Positions 1 through 6,169 of a stretch of DNA of 6,266 nt are shown piece by piece. The notes beneath the pieces are model-generated. The model had not been told where the DNA came from. It ran no database searches and worked only from the letters and a program-made list of their open reading frames with translations. Both the position numbers and the translations under genes were made by a program. Source of the stretch: Candidatus Kapaibacterium sp. (GTDB lineage: Bacteria > Bacteroidota > Ignavibacteria > Kapaibacteriales > UBA961); NCBI GenBank assembly GCA_023253875.1, contig JALRFC010000117.1, forward strand, positions 1 to 6,266, in the 5' to 3' direction. The first letter of the stretch is position 1. Each line of letters starts with the position of its first letter.

Positions 1-831
1 TATACCACCGCACAAATTGCTGACTATTTTGCGAGTAATAGATTCCATGGCGATGATGACTTTATACCCATTGGAGAATTACCATCATTATTAAAAACAG
101 CAAAAGAACAGGGCATAGGGCCACGATTTACAAATTTTGTGGATGGTCAACCTGATATCAGTGGCTATCCACGAAATGAAGAATATATCAATGCAATTCG
201 TGATATGACTTTTCCCTATGTCATTAGAGCAACAGCCGGAGTATTATATCAAATTGCACTGGAATGTCAAATCTTACACACAGAAGCATCAAGATGTCCA
301 AAGAGACTTGAAATGAAATCTGCAATCCTTCAAGGACCATATTATCAATTCGAAGCGATCGATACAATCTTGATCGGCGATGGAGAATCGCCTTTTCATA
401 TTACAAAACAAAATCACAAAACTGTGATACAAGCCGGCAAGGCAATTCGCTTACATGGAGGATTTCATGCTAAAGCAGAATCACATGTTCATGCGCGGAT
501 AGGACCATGCACGGATTGCTATGATGATCCATCGGAAGACATACAATTGACTAACCAAGACATTGTCCCTATGCCCAAACGTGAATATCAAGTATTGTCA
601 ATTGAGCAGATAAATCAAGTTTCACTCAATGGCTGTTGTACATCAAATGCTGTCAAATCCATCAAGATGAGAAATGAATACGGTGTAGTGCAGGAATGGA
701 AAAATGTGAATGGGGTATTTGATGAGACCGACATTGACAACAAAATCGAAGATCAGAATACAGGGATCTATGAAATCGATCTTGAATATGAATTTGGCAT
801 GAGAGAAAAGAGAATCATTGCACGATTATAG
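1..831 (+). CDS. C-terminal part of a secreted/surface protein with a 3-coathanger-like stack and a T9SS-like tail (5' truncated)
   Basis: The frame is open from the first base to TAG at 829-831, so 276 residues of a longer protein are visible. The first possible start inside is a GTG at 139, but sensible protein sequence continues upstream of it, so the true start lies outside the window. Residues about 115-170 look like the 3-coathanger stack found in Bacteroidota extracellular proteins: a run of short beta-strands with the signature AGKAIRLHGGFHAKAESHVHA (residues 145-165; usual form G-x-I-x-L-x-x-G-F-x-A-x-x-G-S-x-F-x-A). The last 70 or so residues end with TGIYEIDLEYEF then KRIIARL, which resembles the final strands of a type IX secretion (type A) sorting domain (GIY-x-[hydrophobic] ... 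KKI[IV]). The usual leading N-P motif of that domain is not clear, so the tail may be degenerate. Residues 1-110 match nothing I recognise. Two Cys pairs occur (CTDC at 170-173, and CC in NGCC). The protein is probably exported and surface-bound; its function is unknown. It overlaps the end of radA by 6 bp. Confidence 0.72.
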   Translation, partial: YTTAQIADYFASNRFHGDDDFIPIGELPSLLKTAKEQGIGPRFTNFVDGQPDISGYPRNEEYINAIRDMTFPYVIRATAGVLYQIALECQILHTEASRCPKRLEMKSAILQGPYYQFEAIDTILIGDGESPFHITKQNHKTVIQAGKAIRLHGGFHAKAESHVHARIGPCTDCYDDPSEDIQLTNQDIVPMPKREYQVLSIEQINQVSLNGCCTSNAVKSIKMRNEYGVVQEWKNVNGVFDETDIDNKIEDQNTGIYEIDLEYEFGMREKRIIARL

Positions 832-2184
832 AACAGATTCAGCAAGTGCCACTGCAATTCTATCTGCCGGAAACAGTGTCAGACCTTCGAATGTTCGTGA
901 TAATTTTGCAACATTTCCTTTTGGAAGCAAGACCTTATGAAAACCTAATTTTTGTACTTCGGAAAGTCTCTGTTCAATAGAAGAGATTGATCGAACCTCT
1001 CCGGTCAATCCAATTTCTCCCATGATTACCATATCCGCTTCGAGTGGATTATCACGCAATGAGCTAACCAATGCTGCAGCAATTGCCAAGTCCACTGCAG
1101 GATCATTGAGTGTCATGCCACCGGCTATATTGACAAAAACATCTACATCGCGAAAATTAATGCCTAATCGTTTCTCGAGAACAGCAATGATCATTTGCAA
1201 TCGACGATTATCAAAACCGGTTGCCGTTCTTTGTGGATTACTATATCCGGTGGATGTTACCAATGCCTGTACTTCAATCAGAAGAGGCCTTGTTCCCTCA
1301 ATCGTGGCTACAATGGCTGTACCTGATTGACTGTCTGACCTTTGCGAAAGAAAAATCTCCGAGGGATTCGATACTTCTCTCAAGCCCTGTTCATCCATGT
1401 CGAATATGCCGATCTCATTGGTTGAACCAAAACGATTTTTAACTGCACGAAGGATGCGATATGAATACGTTTTTTCACCCTCGAATTGCAATACTGTGTC
1501 CACCGTATGCTCCAATACTTTCGGTCCGGCCAATGCACCTTCTTTGGTCACATGTCCAACTATGAATATTGCAGTTCCTGTTTTCTTTGCTATCTGCATG
1601 AGTAGCGAAGTACATTCCCTTACTTGTGTGATACTCCCTGCCGTTGCATCAATTTGCTCACTTCGAGAAGTTTGAATTGAATCAATGATTGCGATTGATG
1701 GCTTGAGATTTTTAATCGCTGCAGCAATGGTATCTATATCCGTCTCCGACATTACATTCAATGCATCGGGAATATTCTGCAATCTGCTTGCACGCAATTT
1801 GATTTGTTGTAAAGACTCTTCGCCTGTCACATAGAGCGTTGCTTCCGGATCCAGATGCCTGCACATTTGTAACATCAATGTAGATTTACCTACACCTGGA
1901 TCACCACCAACTAGAATCAAAGATCCCGGTATGATACCGCCACCAAGAACGCGGTCAAATTCCAAGATTCCAGTTTTGATTCTTTGATCAGACAAAACCT
2001 CAACAGAACCAAGTTGCTTTGCAATGACATGTGAAGATGAACCTTTTTTCAATGAAACCGACTTAGAATCATTGATGATTTCCTCTACGAAACTGTTCCA
2101 TTCACCACAATTATGACATTTACCTTGCCAACGTGAACTGACAGCTGAGCATTGTTGACAAACAAATCTGGTACGTGTTTTCAC
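826..2184 (-). CDS. radA: DNA repair protein RadA/Sms (RecA-like, Lon-related domain)
   Basis: This is RadA (Sms), a cytoplasmic ATP-dependent branch-migration helicase that works with RecA in recombination and processing of stalled forks. All family marks are present in 452 residues, a normal length. There is an N-terminal C4 zinc finger (C9, C12, C23, C26). The RecA-like ATPase core has Walker A GGDPGVGKST at 93-102 and Walker B IAIIDS at 164-169. The RadA signature KNRFG is at 249-253. A C-terminal Lon-protease-like domain (about 285-452) includes DPAVDLAIAAAL at 361-372 and GEIGLTGEVR at 389-398; in RadA this domain is structural and not proteolytic. The start is GTG at 2184-2182, since an in-frame TAG lies three codons upstream and the zinc finger follows at once. 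An AGGAG ribosome-binding site precedes it by 9 nt. The gene stands alone: it converges on the secreted-protein gene with shared stop-codon bases and diverges from the DUF2461 gene. Confidence 0.98.
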   Translation of the reverse strand: MKTRTRFVCQQCSAVSSRWQGKCHNCGEWNSFVEEIINDSKSVSLKKGSSSHVIAKQLGSVEVLSDQRIKTGILEFDRVLGGGIIPGSLILVGGDPGVGKSTLMLQMCRHLDPEATLYVTGEESLQQIKLRASRLQNIPDALNVMSETDIDTIAAAIKNLKPSIAIIDSIQTSRSEQIDATAGSITQVRECTSLLMQIAKKTGTAIFIVGHVTKEGALAGPKVLEHTVDTVLQFEGEKTYSYRILRAVKNRFGSTNEIGIFDMDEQGLREVSNPSEIFLSQRSDSQSGTAIVATIEGTRPLLIEVQALVTSTGYSNPQRTATGFDNRRLQMIIAVLEKRLGINFRDVDVFVNIAGGMTLNDPAVDLAIAAALVSSLRDNPLEADMVIMGEIGLTGEVRSISSIEQRLSEVQKLGFHKVLLPKGNVAKLSRTFEGLTLFPADRIAVALAESVL

Positions 2185-2193
2185 TCGAATCTA

Positions 2194-2198
2194 CTCCT
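2194..2198 (-). promoter_or_regulatory. Ribosome-binding site (AGGAG) for radA
   Basis: Read on the minus strand, AGGAG lies 9 nt before the GTG start of radA. It decides the start together with the in-frame TAG just upstream of the GTG. Shine-Dalgarno sites are generally sparse in Bacteroidota, and most other starts in this window have none, so this one stands out. It overlaps the TAG stop of a possible seven-residue upstream reading frame. Confidence 0.6.
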
Positions 2199-2274
2199 AA
2201 GTATCGGTGAATTTAGTCATTTGAATGCTAATCTCTAGACTGCAAACATTACCAATAGAACATTGCAAGTTCCG

Positions 2275-2282
2275 TATCTTTG
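2275..2282 (+). promoter_or_regulatory. Bacteroidota-type -7 promoter element (TATCTTTG) for the DUF2461 gene
   Basis: TATCTTTG matches the TAnnTTTG consensus exactly. Transcription would begin a few bases downstream, leaving a very short leader (about 10 nt) before the ATG at 2299. A TTG at the -33 position with the usual spacing of about 19 nt is not present; the nearest, at 2263-2265, is too close. The element forms the left half of a near-palindrome whose right half is a -7 box for radA. Confidence 0.6.
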
Positions 2283-2285
2283 TCG

Positions 2286-2293
2286 CAAACATA
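2286..2293 (-). promoter_or_regulatory. Candidate -7 promoter element (TATGTTTG) for radA
   Basis: On the minus strand this reads TATGTTTG, a perfect TAnnTTTG. It would give radA a leader of roughly 95 nt. No TTG with 19-21 nt spacing is evident; the nearest, at 2319-2317, has a 23-nt spacer. A weaker alternative (AATGTTTG, one mismatch) lies closer to radA at 2250-2243. The exact promoter is therefore uncertain. Confidence 0.45.
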
Positions 2294-2298
2294 CATTA

Positions 2299-3003
2299 AT
2301 GGATAGAAAGATGTTTCAAGGCTTTCCGCAATCCGGTTTTCAATTTCTAAAGCAATTGAAAGATAACAATACAAAAGAGTGGTTTGAAGATAAGAGAGAT
2401 GTCTATGAACAATCATTGCGTCAGCCTGCTAAGGCATTGATTGAACAGATGGATCGTATCTTTCTTGAAGAACATTTGCCATTCGAGGCAAGTCTCAAGA
2501 AATCATTGTTTCGCATTCATCGAGACACCAGATTCAGTAAAGATTCATCACCATATAAAACCAATATCGGCATTACTTTTCCCATCATTCGTGAGAATGT
2601 GTCCAAAGTAGCAAAGACTGAAATTCCCGGCCTTTATCTTCATATTGAACCGAAGTCTTGTTTTATTGCCGGCGGACTCTATATGCCGGATGCTCAACAG
2701 CTTGCATTACTCAGAACAAGAATTGATGTCGATTGGAAGCAGCTTGAGAAATTGAATGTACAAAAGTCATTCATAAAAGAATTCCCCGAAGGTATTCAAG
2801 GATCCAAACTAAAAACAATGCCCCGTGGATATGATCCGAATCATCCTGGTAAAGAATGGTTACGTCTCAAACAATTTATCGTGATGGACATGATCCCTGA
2901 TGAAATGACCCAATCTGAAACCCTTTTGGACATCCTCTTGAACAAGGCACATGCCATGGCACCAATAATGATGTTTCTCGAGGAGACAGTTAGCAATTAT
3001 TGA
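2299..3003 (+). CDS. DUF2461 family protein
   Basis: This is a 234-residue cytoplasmic protein of the DUF2461 (TIGR02453) family, whose biochemical role is not established. Family features seen are the N-terminal FQGF then L-x-x-N-N-x-x-E-W-F block (residues 6-29), the basic RIHRDTRFSKDSSPYKTNIG block at 72-91, the AGGLYMPD block at 124-131, and the late MPRGYDPNHP block at 174-183. Length is normal for the family. The reading frame is open back to a TTG at 2263, but that codon lies upstream of the -7 promoter box at 2275-2282 and would add residues (QVPYLCRKHT) unlike the family. ATG 2299 is chosen. A second ATG at 2311 gives an N terminus, MFQGF, that fits the family equally well. The gene diverges from radA. 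Its TGA overlaps the stop of the STAS gene by 7 bp, so no terminator separates the two. Confidence 0.9.
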   Translation: MDRKMFQGFPQSGFQFLKQLKDNNTKEWFEDKRDVYEQSLRQPAKALIEQMDRIFLEEHLPFEASLKKSLFRIHRDTRFSKDSSPYKTNIGITFPIIRENVSKVAKTEIPGLYLHIEPKSCFIAGGLYMPDAQQLALLRTRIDVDWKQLEKLNVQKSFIKEFPEGIQGSKLKTMPRGYDPNHPGKEWLRLKQFIVMDMIPDEMTQSETLLDILLNKAHAMAPIMMFLEETVSNY

Positions 3004-3353
3004 TCGCCTTGCTCATCTTCAAGCATTGCGATTGCATCGTCGACTGTAGGAGCCATTTCGAATAGCCAATCAAGCTGAGAAATTCGAAGAAGACTCATGA
3101 TTCTATCACTTACACCGACTAGTATGACAGGAGCTTCATGCTCATTCATTTGTCGATGAGCAAGTAGTAAAGCACCCAATCCGGCACTATCACTCTGCTT
3201 CACTTTAGATAAATCAATAATGAGTGCTTCAACTGTTGGCTGACATAGAATCAATAATTCCGCCTTGACTTCAGGCGCATTACTCGCATCAAGGATTTCT
3301 TCCTTGAGCGTGAATATAGATATGGAGTCTTGATGTTCAATGGAAAAACGCAT
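2997..3353 (-). CDS. STAS-domain anti-sigma-factor antagonist (SpoIIAA/RsbV-like)
   Basis: This is a 118-residue single-domain STAS protein of the anti-anti-sigma type. In known partner-switching systems such proteins bind an HPK-like anti-sigma kinase and are switched off by its phosphorylation of one Ser. The diagnostic segment is LIIDLSKVKQSDSAGLGALL (residues 44-63). Ser56, directly after Asp55, aligns with the phosphorylated Ser of RsbV, so the switch residue is kept. The domain fills the whole protein, from RFSIEHQDSISIFTL to an acidic tail. The start is ATG 3353-3351. The frame stays open up to a TTG at 3422, but those 23 codons cross the -7 box at 3413-3406 and are not STAS-like. No anti-sigma kinase, phosphatase or sigma factor is in the window, so its partner must be encoded elsewhere. 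It diverges from the glycosyltransferase gene. Which sigma factor or process it controls cannot be told from here. Confidence 0.92.
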   Translation of the reverse strand: MRFSIEHQDSISIFTLKEEILDASNAPEVKAELLILCQPTVEALIIDLSKVKQSDSAGLGALLLAHRQMNEHEAPVILVGVSDRIMSLLRISQLDWLFEMAPTVDDAIAMLEDEQGDQ

Positions 3354-3405
3354 TGCTTGTTCTCGGTTAATGTGAATGCAAATTTCAGCAAAAAGGCTGA
3401 TTTGA

Positions 3406-3413
3406 CAAAAATA
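3406..3413 (-). promoter_or_regulatory. Bacteroidota-type -7 promoter element (TATTTTTG) for the STAS gene
   Basis: On the minus strand TATTTTTG fits TAnnTTTG exactly and implies a leader of about 45 nt before the ATG at 3353. No TTG lies 19-21 nt upstream. A small hairpin (TCAGC at 3385-3389, loop of six, GCTGA at 3396-3400) would fall at the 5' end of the transcript; it is too short to call functional. The nine-base core GTATTTTTG is identical to that of the barrel-gene promoter at 5216-5209. Confidence 0.5.
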
Positions 3414-3432
3414 CCTGTTCAATACATTAGAT

Positions 3433-4479
3433 ATGAATCATAATCCTCAATCCATCTGTATTATCAGACTGACATCACTGGGTGATATCGTATTGCTTTC
3501 CCCATTGATTAGGGTCCTGAGAAATAAGTGGCCAAATGCAAGAATAGACATGATTATTTCCGAACATTGTTCAGAGATCATGCAGTATAATCCGCATATT
3601 GACAATCTTCATGTCATCAATACAAAAAAAGGGACCGCTTTTTTTCTCAAACAGTGGTTCACACTGAAGCAATTATTACCAACCTTTGATGTGGTGCTTG
3701 ATGTACATTGCTCATTGAGGAGCAGAATCATCAGACAAGGTCTAGGCAAAACAATCTTAACATATGATCCGGCAAGAGCATTGAAAAGAGATGTGGTCAA
3801 GAATAAAACCCGTCTTCCATTTGCATCCATCATCCCTGTTCCCGCTCGCTATTTTACCGCATTTCGTGGATATGAAGATATTAGCATTGATGATGAAGGC
3901 CTTGAATGTTGGCTACAACAAGATCTTGAACAAAAAGTATATCCGAAGAATAGAGTACAATTAGGACAGAATATCGTGTTGGTACCAGGCGCCAAACATG
4001 CAACGAAGCGATGGCCTCCCGAGTATTTCGCAACATTGATACAACAATTACATCTTTCATATCAACAGCCAATAGTACTTTTGGGTGGTCCCGATGATGC
4101 GGAGCTTTGCTCTATCATTGTGAAATTAACTCCAATACCTATTCAAAATCTTGCGGGAACGATGTCATTACATGAGATAATTGCCTATATGGACACGGCA
4201 ACATGTATTATTGGCAATGATTCAGGATTAATGCACATTGCCGCCTCAAGACATATTCCGATTGTCACTATATTTGGTAGCACTGTCCCCGAATTTGGAT
4301 TTCTTCCCTATCATACGCCATTTCAAATAGCATCAATTGAACTCCCCTGTAAACCCTGTACTCATATAGGCAAAGAGAAATGCCCGCTTGGACATTTCTC
4401 TTGCATGAAGGATGTGTCACCTGAATTTGTATTCAATAAAGTACAAACTCTACTGCATCAAAGTGCGAACATGTATTGA
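3433..4479 (+). CDS. Glycosyltransferase family 9 protein (ADP-heptose:LPS heptosyltransferase type)
   Basis: This is a 348-residue GT-B fold transferase of family GT9, which moves heptose or another sugar from an activated donor onto lipopolysaccharide core or other envelope glycans at the cytoplasmic face of the inner membrane. The N terminus has IRLTSLGDIVLLSPL (residues 11-25); Asp18 corresponds to the catalytic Asp that follows Gly in WaaC-type enzymes. The C-terminal donor-binding half shows LVPGAKHATKRWP (183-195), LLGGPDD (216-222), NLAGTMSLHE (239-248) and GNDSGLMHIAA (261-271). A Cys cluster follows (C306, C309, C317, C324; CKPC then CPLGHFSCM), seen in many GT9 relatives. There is no signal peptide. 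The start is ATG 3433, with no clear Shine-Dalgarno or TAnnTTTG box ahead of it. Neighbours are not LPS genes, so the acceptor and the exact sugar are unknown. The last 22 bp overlap the end of the barrel gene on the other strand. Confidence 0.93.
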   Translation: MNHNPQSICIIRLTSLGDIVLLSPLIRVLRNKWPNARIDMIISEHCSEIMQYNPHIDNLHVINTKKGTAFFLKQWFTLKQLLPTFDVVLDVHCSLRSRIIRQGLGKTILTYDPARALKRDVVKNKTRLPFASIIPVPARYFTAFRGYEDISIDDEGLECWLQQDLEQKVYPKNRVQLGQNIVLVPGAKHATKRWPPEYFATLIQQLHLSYQQPIVLLGGPDDAELCSIIVKLTPIPIQNLAGTMSLHEIIAYMDTATCIIGNDSGLMHIAASRHIPIVTIFGSTVPEFGFLPYHTPFQIASIELPCKPCTHIGKEKCPLGHFSCMKDVSPEFVFNKVQTLLHQSANMY

Positions 4480-5159
4480 ACGCCGAGTGAAATGGACATC
4501 ATAGTCCCATTCAGGTTTTGCAAATTTGCTGTTGGATAATACTCTTCTTTAAACACATTACTCAACATCAAACCAACTTGTGCATTGAGATTCAATTGCG
4601 AACCTGCATTATTCATGACGGGATAAGAATATCCTAATCTTGGTTCAATGACCATATTCATCCCCGCTTTTCCATCTCCTGTTTTCGTAACCGGTGTTGC
4701 TGAACCACTTTGCAAAAATGTCCACATTTCTTCTTCTGCAACATCAGTAGCATTATTATGTCTGTGATATCCCATTGGCAAACCAATAGCAATACCAAAA
4801 GTCACATTTTCAAAATTGATACCCGGAACAAGCATCAAATAATTGAATGTTCTTGTGTATTCAACTTTATTGGAGCCTGAAGTATAGGTATTCTGAAAAT
4901 TTGCTAAAGTAATATCTGCAGTAATTCCTACGGCATTTTTCTTACTAGCCGGAATATACACGCTCACGCCCATGTCTGGAGTACCGGAAAATGAGAATCC
5001 ATGTTCCTCTGATTTTGCTTCATTTGAAAAAGAAGACATACGAACTTGCGTATGAGCCCCAATTTTAAATGGATTCAGATTTTTCTTCACCTCCGTGTCT
5101 TGCCCAAAAGCCATGTGGAAACAGCAAAACGCACATAATAATTGCCAAACAGATTTCAT
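4458..5159 (-). CDS. Predicted outer-membrane beta-barrel protein
   Basis: This is a 233-residue exported protein that I cannot place in a named family. Residues 1-19 form a signal peptide (K2, then a hydrophobic core rich in Leu/Cys/Phe, ending AFG before Gln20). The Cys residues in the core do not make a lipobox. The mature part has many short amphipathic strands with alternating hydrophobic residues (for example FKIGAHTQVRMSSF, VGITADITLANF, LMLVPGINF, VTFGIAIGL, LNLNAQVGLML) separated by polar loops. It closes with a membrane-type strand SISLGVQYMFAL at the C terminus. This fits a small outer-membrane barrel of about 8-10 strands. The loop around residues 140-165 (HRHNNATDVAEEE and on) is the longest. 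The start is ATG 5159, 50 nt from a perfect -7 box with a well-spaced TTG. It diverges from the second barrel gene; its 3' end overlaps the GT9 gene by 22 bp. Confidence 0.72.
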   Translation of the reverse strand: MKSVWQLLCAFCCFHMAFGQDTEVKKNLNPFKIGAHTQVRMSSFSNEAKSEEHGFSFSGTPDMGVSVYIPASKKNAVGITADITLANFQNTYTSGSNKVEYTRTFNYLMLVPGINFENVTFGIAIGLPMGYHRHNNATDVAEEEMWTFLQSGSATPVTKTGDGKAGMNMVIEPRLGYSYPVMNNAGSQLNLNAQVGLMLSNVFKEEYYPTANLQNLNGTMMSISLGVQYMFAL

Positions 5160-5208
5160 TGTGTGTACCTATCAAAAAGTGTGAAATTCAATCAAATTAG
5201 CCATTGGG

Positions 5209-5238
5209 CAAAAATACATGCAAAAACATAATTCTCAA
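5209..5238 (-). promoter_or_regulatory. Complete Bacteroidota-type promoter (TTG - 19 nt - TATTTTTG) for the barrel gene at 5159
   Basis: On the minus strand a -33 TTG at 5238-5236 is followed by a 19-nt spacer and a -7 box TATTTTTG at 5216-5209. Both boxes and the spacing fit the Bacteroidota housekeeping promoter, making this the best-formed promoter in the window. The leader would be about 40 nt. Confidence 0.65.
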
Positions 5239-5252
5239 TGCTTTTTGATTTG

Positions 5253-5260
5253 TATATTTG
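5253..5260 (+). promoter_or_regulatory. Bacteroidota-type -7 promoter element (TATATTTG) for the barrel gene at 5324
   Basis: TATATTTG is a perfect TAnnTTTG lying about 64 nt before the chosen ATG at 5324. The region 19-21 nt upstream has no TTG and lies inside the opposing promoter (5209-5238), so polymerases on the two strands would compete for the same DNA. Confidence 0.55.
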
Positions 5261-5310
5261 AATGTCTTTTTACCACAGCCTTTATCATTGACCCTTACCA
5301 AGATGTCTTT

Positions 5311-5315
5311 GGGGA
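5311..5315 (+). promoter_or_regulatory. Possible ribosome-binding site (GGGGA) deciding the start at 5324
   Basis: GGGGA lies 8 nt before ATG 5324. It favours that ATG over the in-frame ATG at 5303, which would place seven extra residues ahead of an already complete signal peptide. Confidence 0.4.
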
Positions 5316-5323
5316 TATTCCTA

Positions 5324-6109
5324 ATGAAATGCTTACAGCATATACTGATCTGTTTATTCATAACTTGTTCCTGGCAATATGCCAATGCACAAGGATTTGA
5401 TTGGATCAAGTCTTGGCGATTGCCCTCGGACTCTCCCAATGTATTCATTGGAGGATATACTGGATTTGGCATGAATACGGCATTTGTGGATGCACGTAGT
5501 TTCTCCGATGTCTTGGACTGTTGCGCATTCAATAATGGGTCAGGTTATGATTTCCGCTTCGGTTTGGCCGGAGAATATTGGCTCATGGGTGACTTCTCCG
5601 TGCAAGCTCAACTTGGATTTGGTTCCAGTACTGCTCGATTCAATACAAGCAGACAAGATTCCATCTTATTGATAGACTCCCTCGAAAAAGTCAATACACA
5701 TGTCCTGAATAGAGAGTATACATTGACATCTAGCATTCCATCAATGGAATTAGGATTGATTGCCAAGAAACGACTATTCGCCTCGCATTTTTCCATAGCT
5801 TTTGGTTTCTCCGGGGCTATTACATTACCAAGTGAATCCATGCATGAATTAGAATTGAAAGTCAGTGTCCCGGGTGTAGAATTGGACAGAGAATTGTATA
5901 CGCCGAATGAAATGATTAAAGGAATCGATATCACAAGTTTTATCTTCAAACCACTCATTCGATTCGAATATGATATTGCAATGTTCAATGAAGCATATAT
6001 AAAACCATATATCCAGACCGACATAACTTTGAATTCTCGTGTGACAAGAGAGGACCCATGGCGGTCTCTGACTGTACTGGGAGGATTTTCTGTATTATTC
6101 AGTTATTGA
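5324..6109 (+). CDS. Predicted outer-membrane beta-barrel protein (second, divergent)
   Basis: This is a 261-residue exported protein of no family I can name. With ATG 5324 the first 22 residues make a clean signal peptide: Lys2, hydrophobic core ILICLFITCSW, then ANA before Gln23. The mature part is built of alternating amphipathic strands (NVFIGGYTGFGMNTAFV, DFRFGLAGEYWLM, FSVQAQLGFGSST, SMELGLIAKKRL, FSIAFGFSGAI, FIFKPLIRFEYDIA, YIKPYIQTDITL) and ends with VLGGFSVLFSY, an aromatic terminal residue as in outer-membrane barrels. A Cys66-Cys67 pair precedes FNNGSGYDF (69-77), perhaps an external loop. It has no OmpA-like peptidoglycan-binding domain. The frame opens further upstream (from a TTG at 5258), but that codon lies within the -7 box. 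It is followed after about 60 bp by another exported-protein gene on the same strand, and the two may be cotranscribed. Confidence 0.72.
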   Translation: MKCLQHILICLFITCSWQYANAQGFDWIKSWRLPSDSPNVFIGGYTGFGMNTAFVDARSFSDVLDCCAFNNGSGYDFRFGLAGEYWLMGDFSVQAQLGFGSSTARFNTSRQDSILLIDSLEKVNTHVLNREYTLTSSIPSMELGLIAKKRLFASHFSIAFGFSGAITLPSESMHELELKVSVPGVELDRELYTPNEMIKGIDITSFIFKPLIRFEYDIAMFNEAYIKPYIQTDITLNSRVTREDPWRSLTVLGGFSVLFSY

Positions 6110-6169
6110 TCATACAATGAATTAATGCTCCATTCGTTGAAAGCCCGTCACAACTTGATATACTCATCA

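Noticed and set aside
1022..1675. Plus-strand open frames inside radA (1022-1330, 1221-1442, 1397-1675)
   Set aside because: They lie opposite a complete, well-conserved radA, have no recognisable domains and overlap each other; they are antisense shadows.
2263..2298. TTG start at 2263 for the DUF2461 gene
   Set aside because: It lies upstream of the -7 box that would drive the gene, and the added residues do not resemble the family.
3385..3400. Hairpin TCAGC-loop-GCTGA as a terminator or attenuator
   Set aside because: A five-base stem with an A-rich loop is weak, has no U-tract after it in either direction, and is expected by chance in a window of this size.
3354..3422. N-terminal extension of the STAS protein from a TTG at 3422
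   Set aside because: It crosses the -7 promoter box and adds 23 residues with no counterpart in single-domain STAS antagonists.
3609..4072. Minus-strand open frames inside the glycosyltransferase gene (3609-3833, 3881-4072)
   Set aside because: The GT9 motifs are continuous on the plus strand across both; the antisense frames show no family features.
5197..5532. Minus-strand 111-codon frame across the barrel-barrel intergenic region
   Set aside because: It runs through both promoters and the start and signal peptide of the plus-strand barrel gene; its translation has no recognisable feature.
5608..6024. Minus-strand 138-codon frame opposite the second barrel gene
   Set aside because: The plus strand encodes alternating beta-strands after a clear signal peptide, while the antisense product has no export signal or domain; length alone is not enough.
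6137..6164. Sigma70-like pair TTGAAA - 16 nt - TATACT before the last gene
   Set aside because: The start codon would be only 5 nt past the -10 box, and the other promoters here follow the Bacteroidota TAnnTTTG pattern, not the E. coli one.
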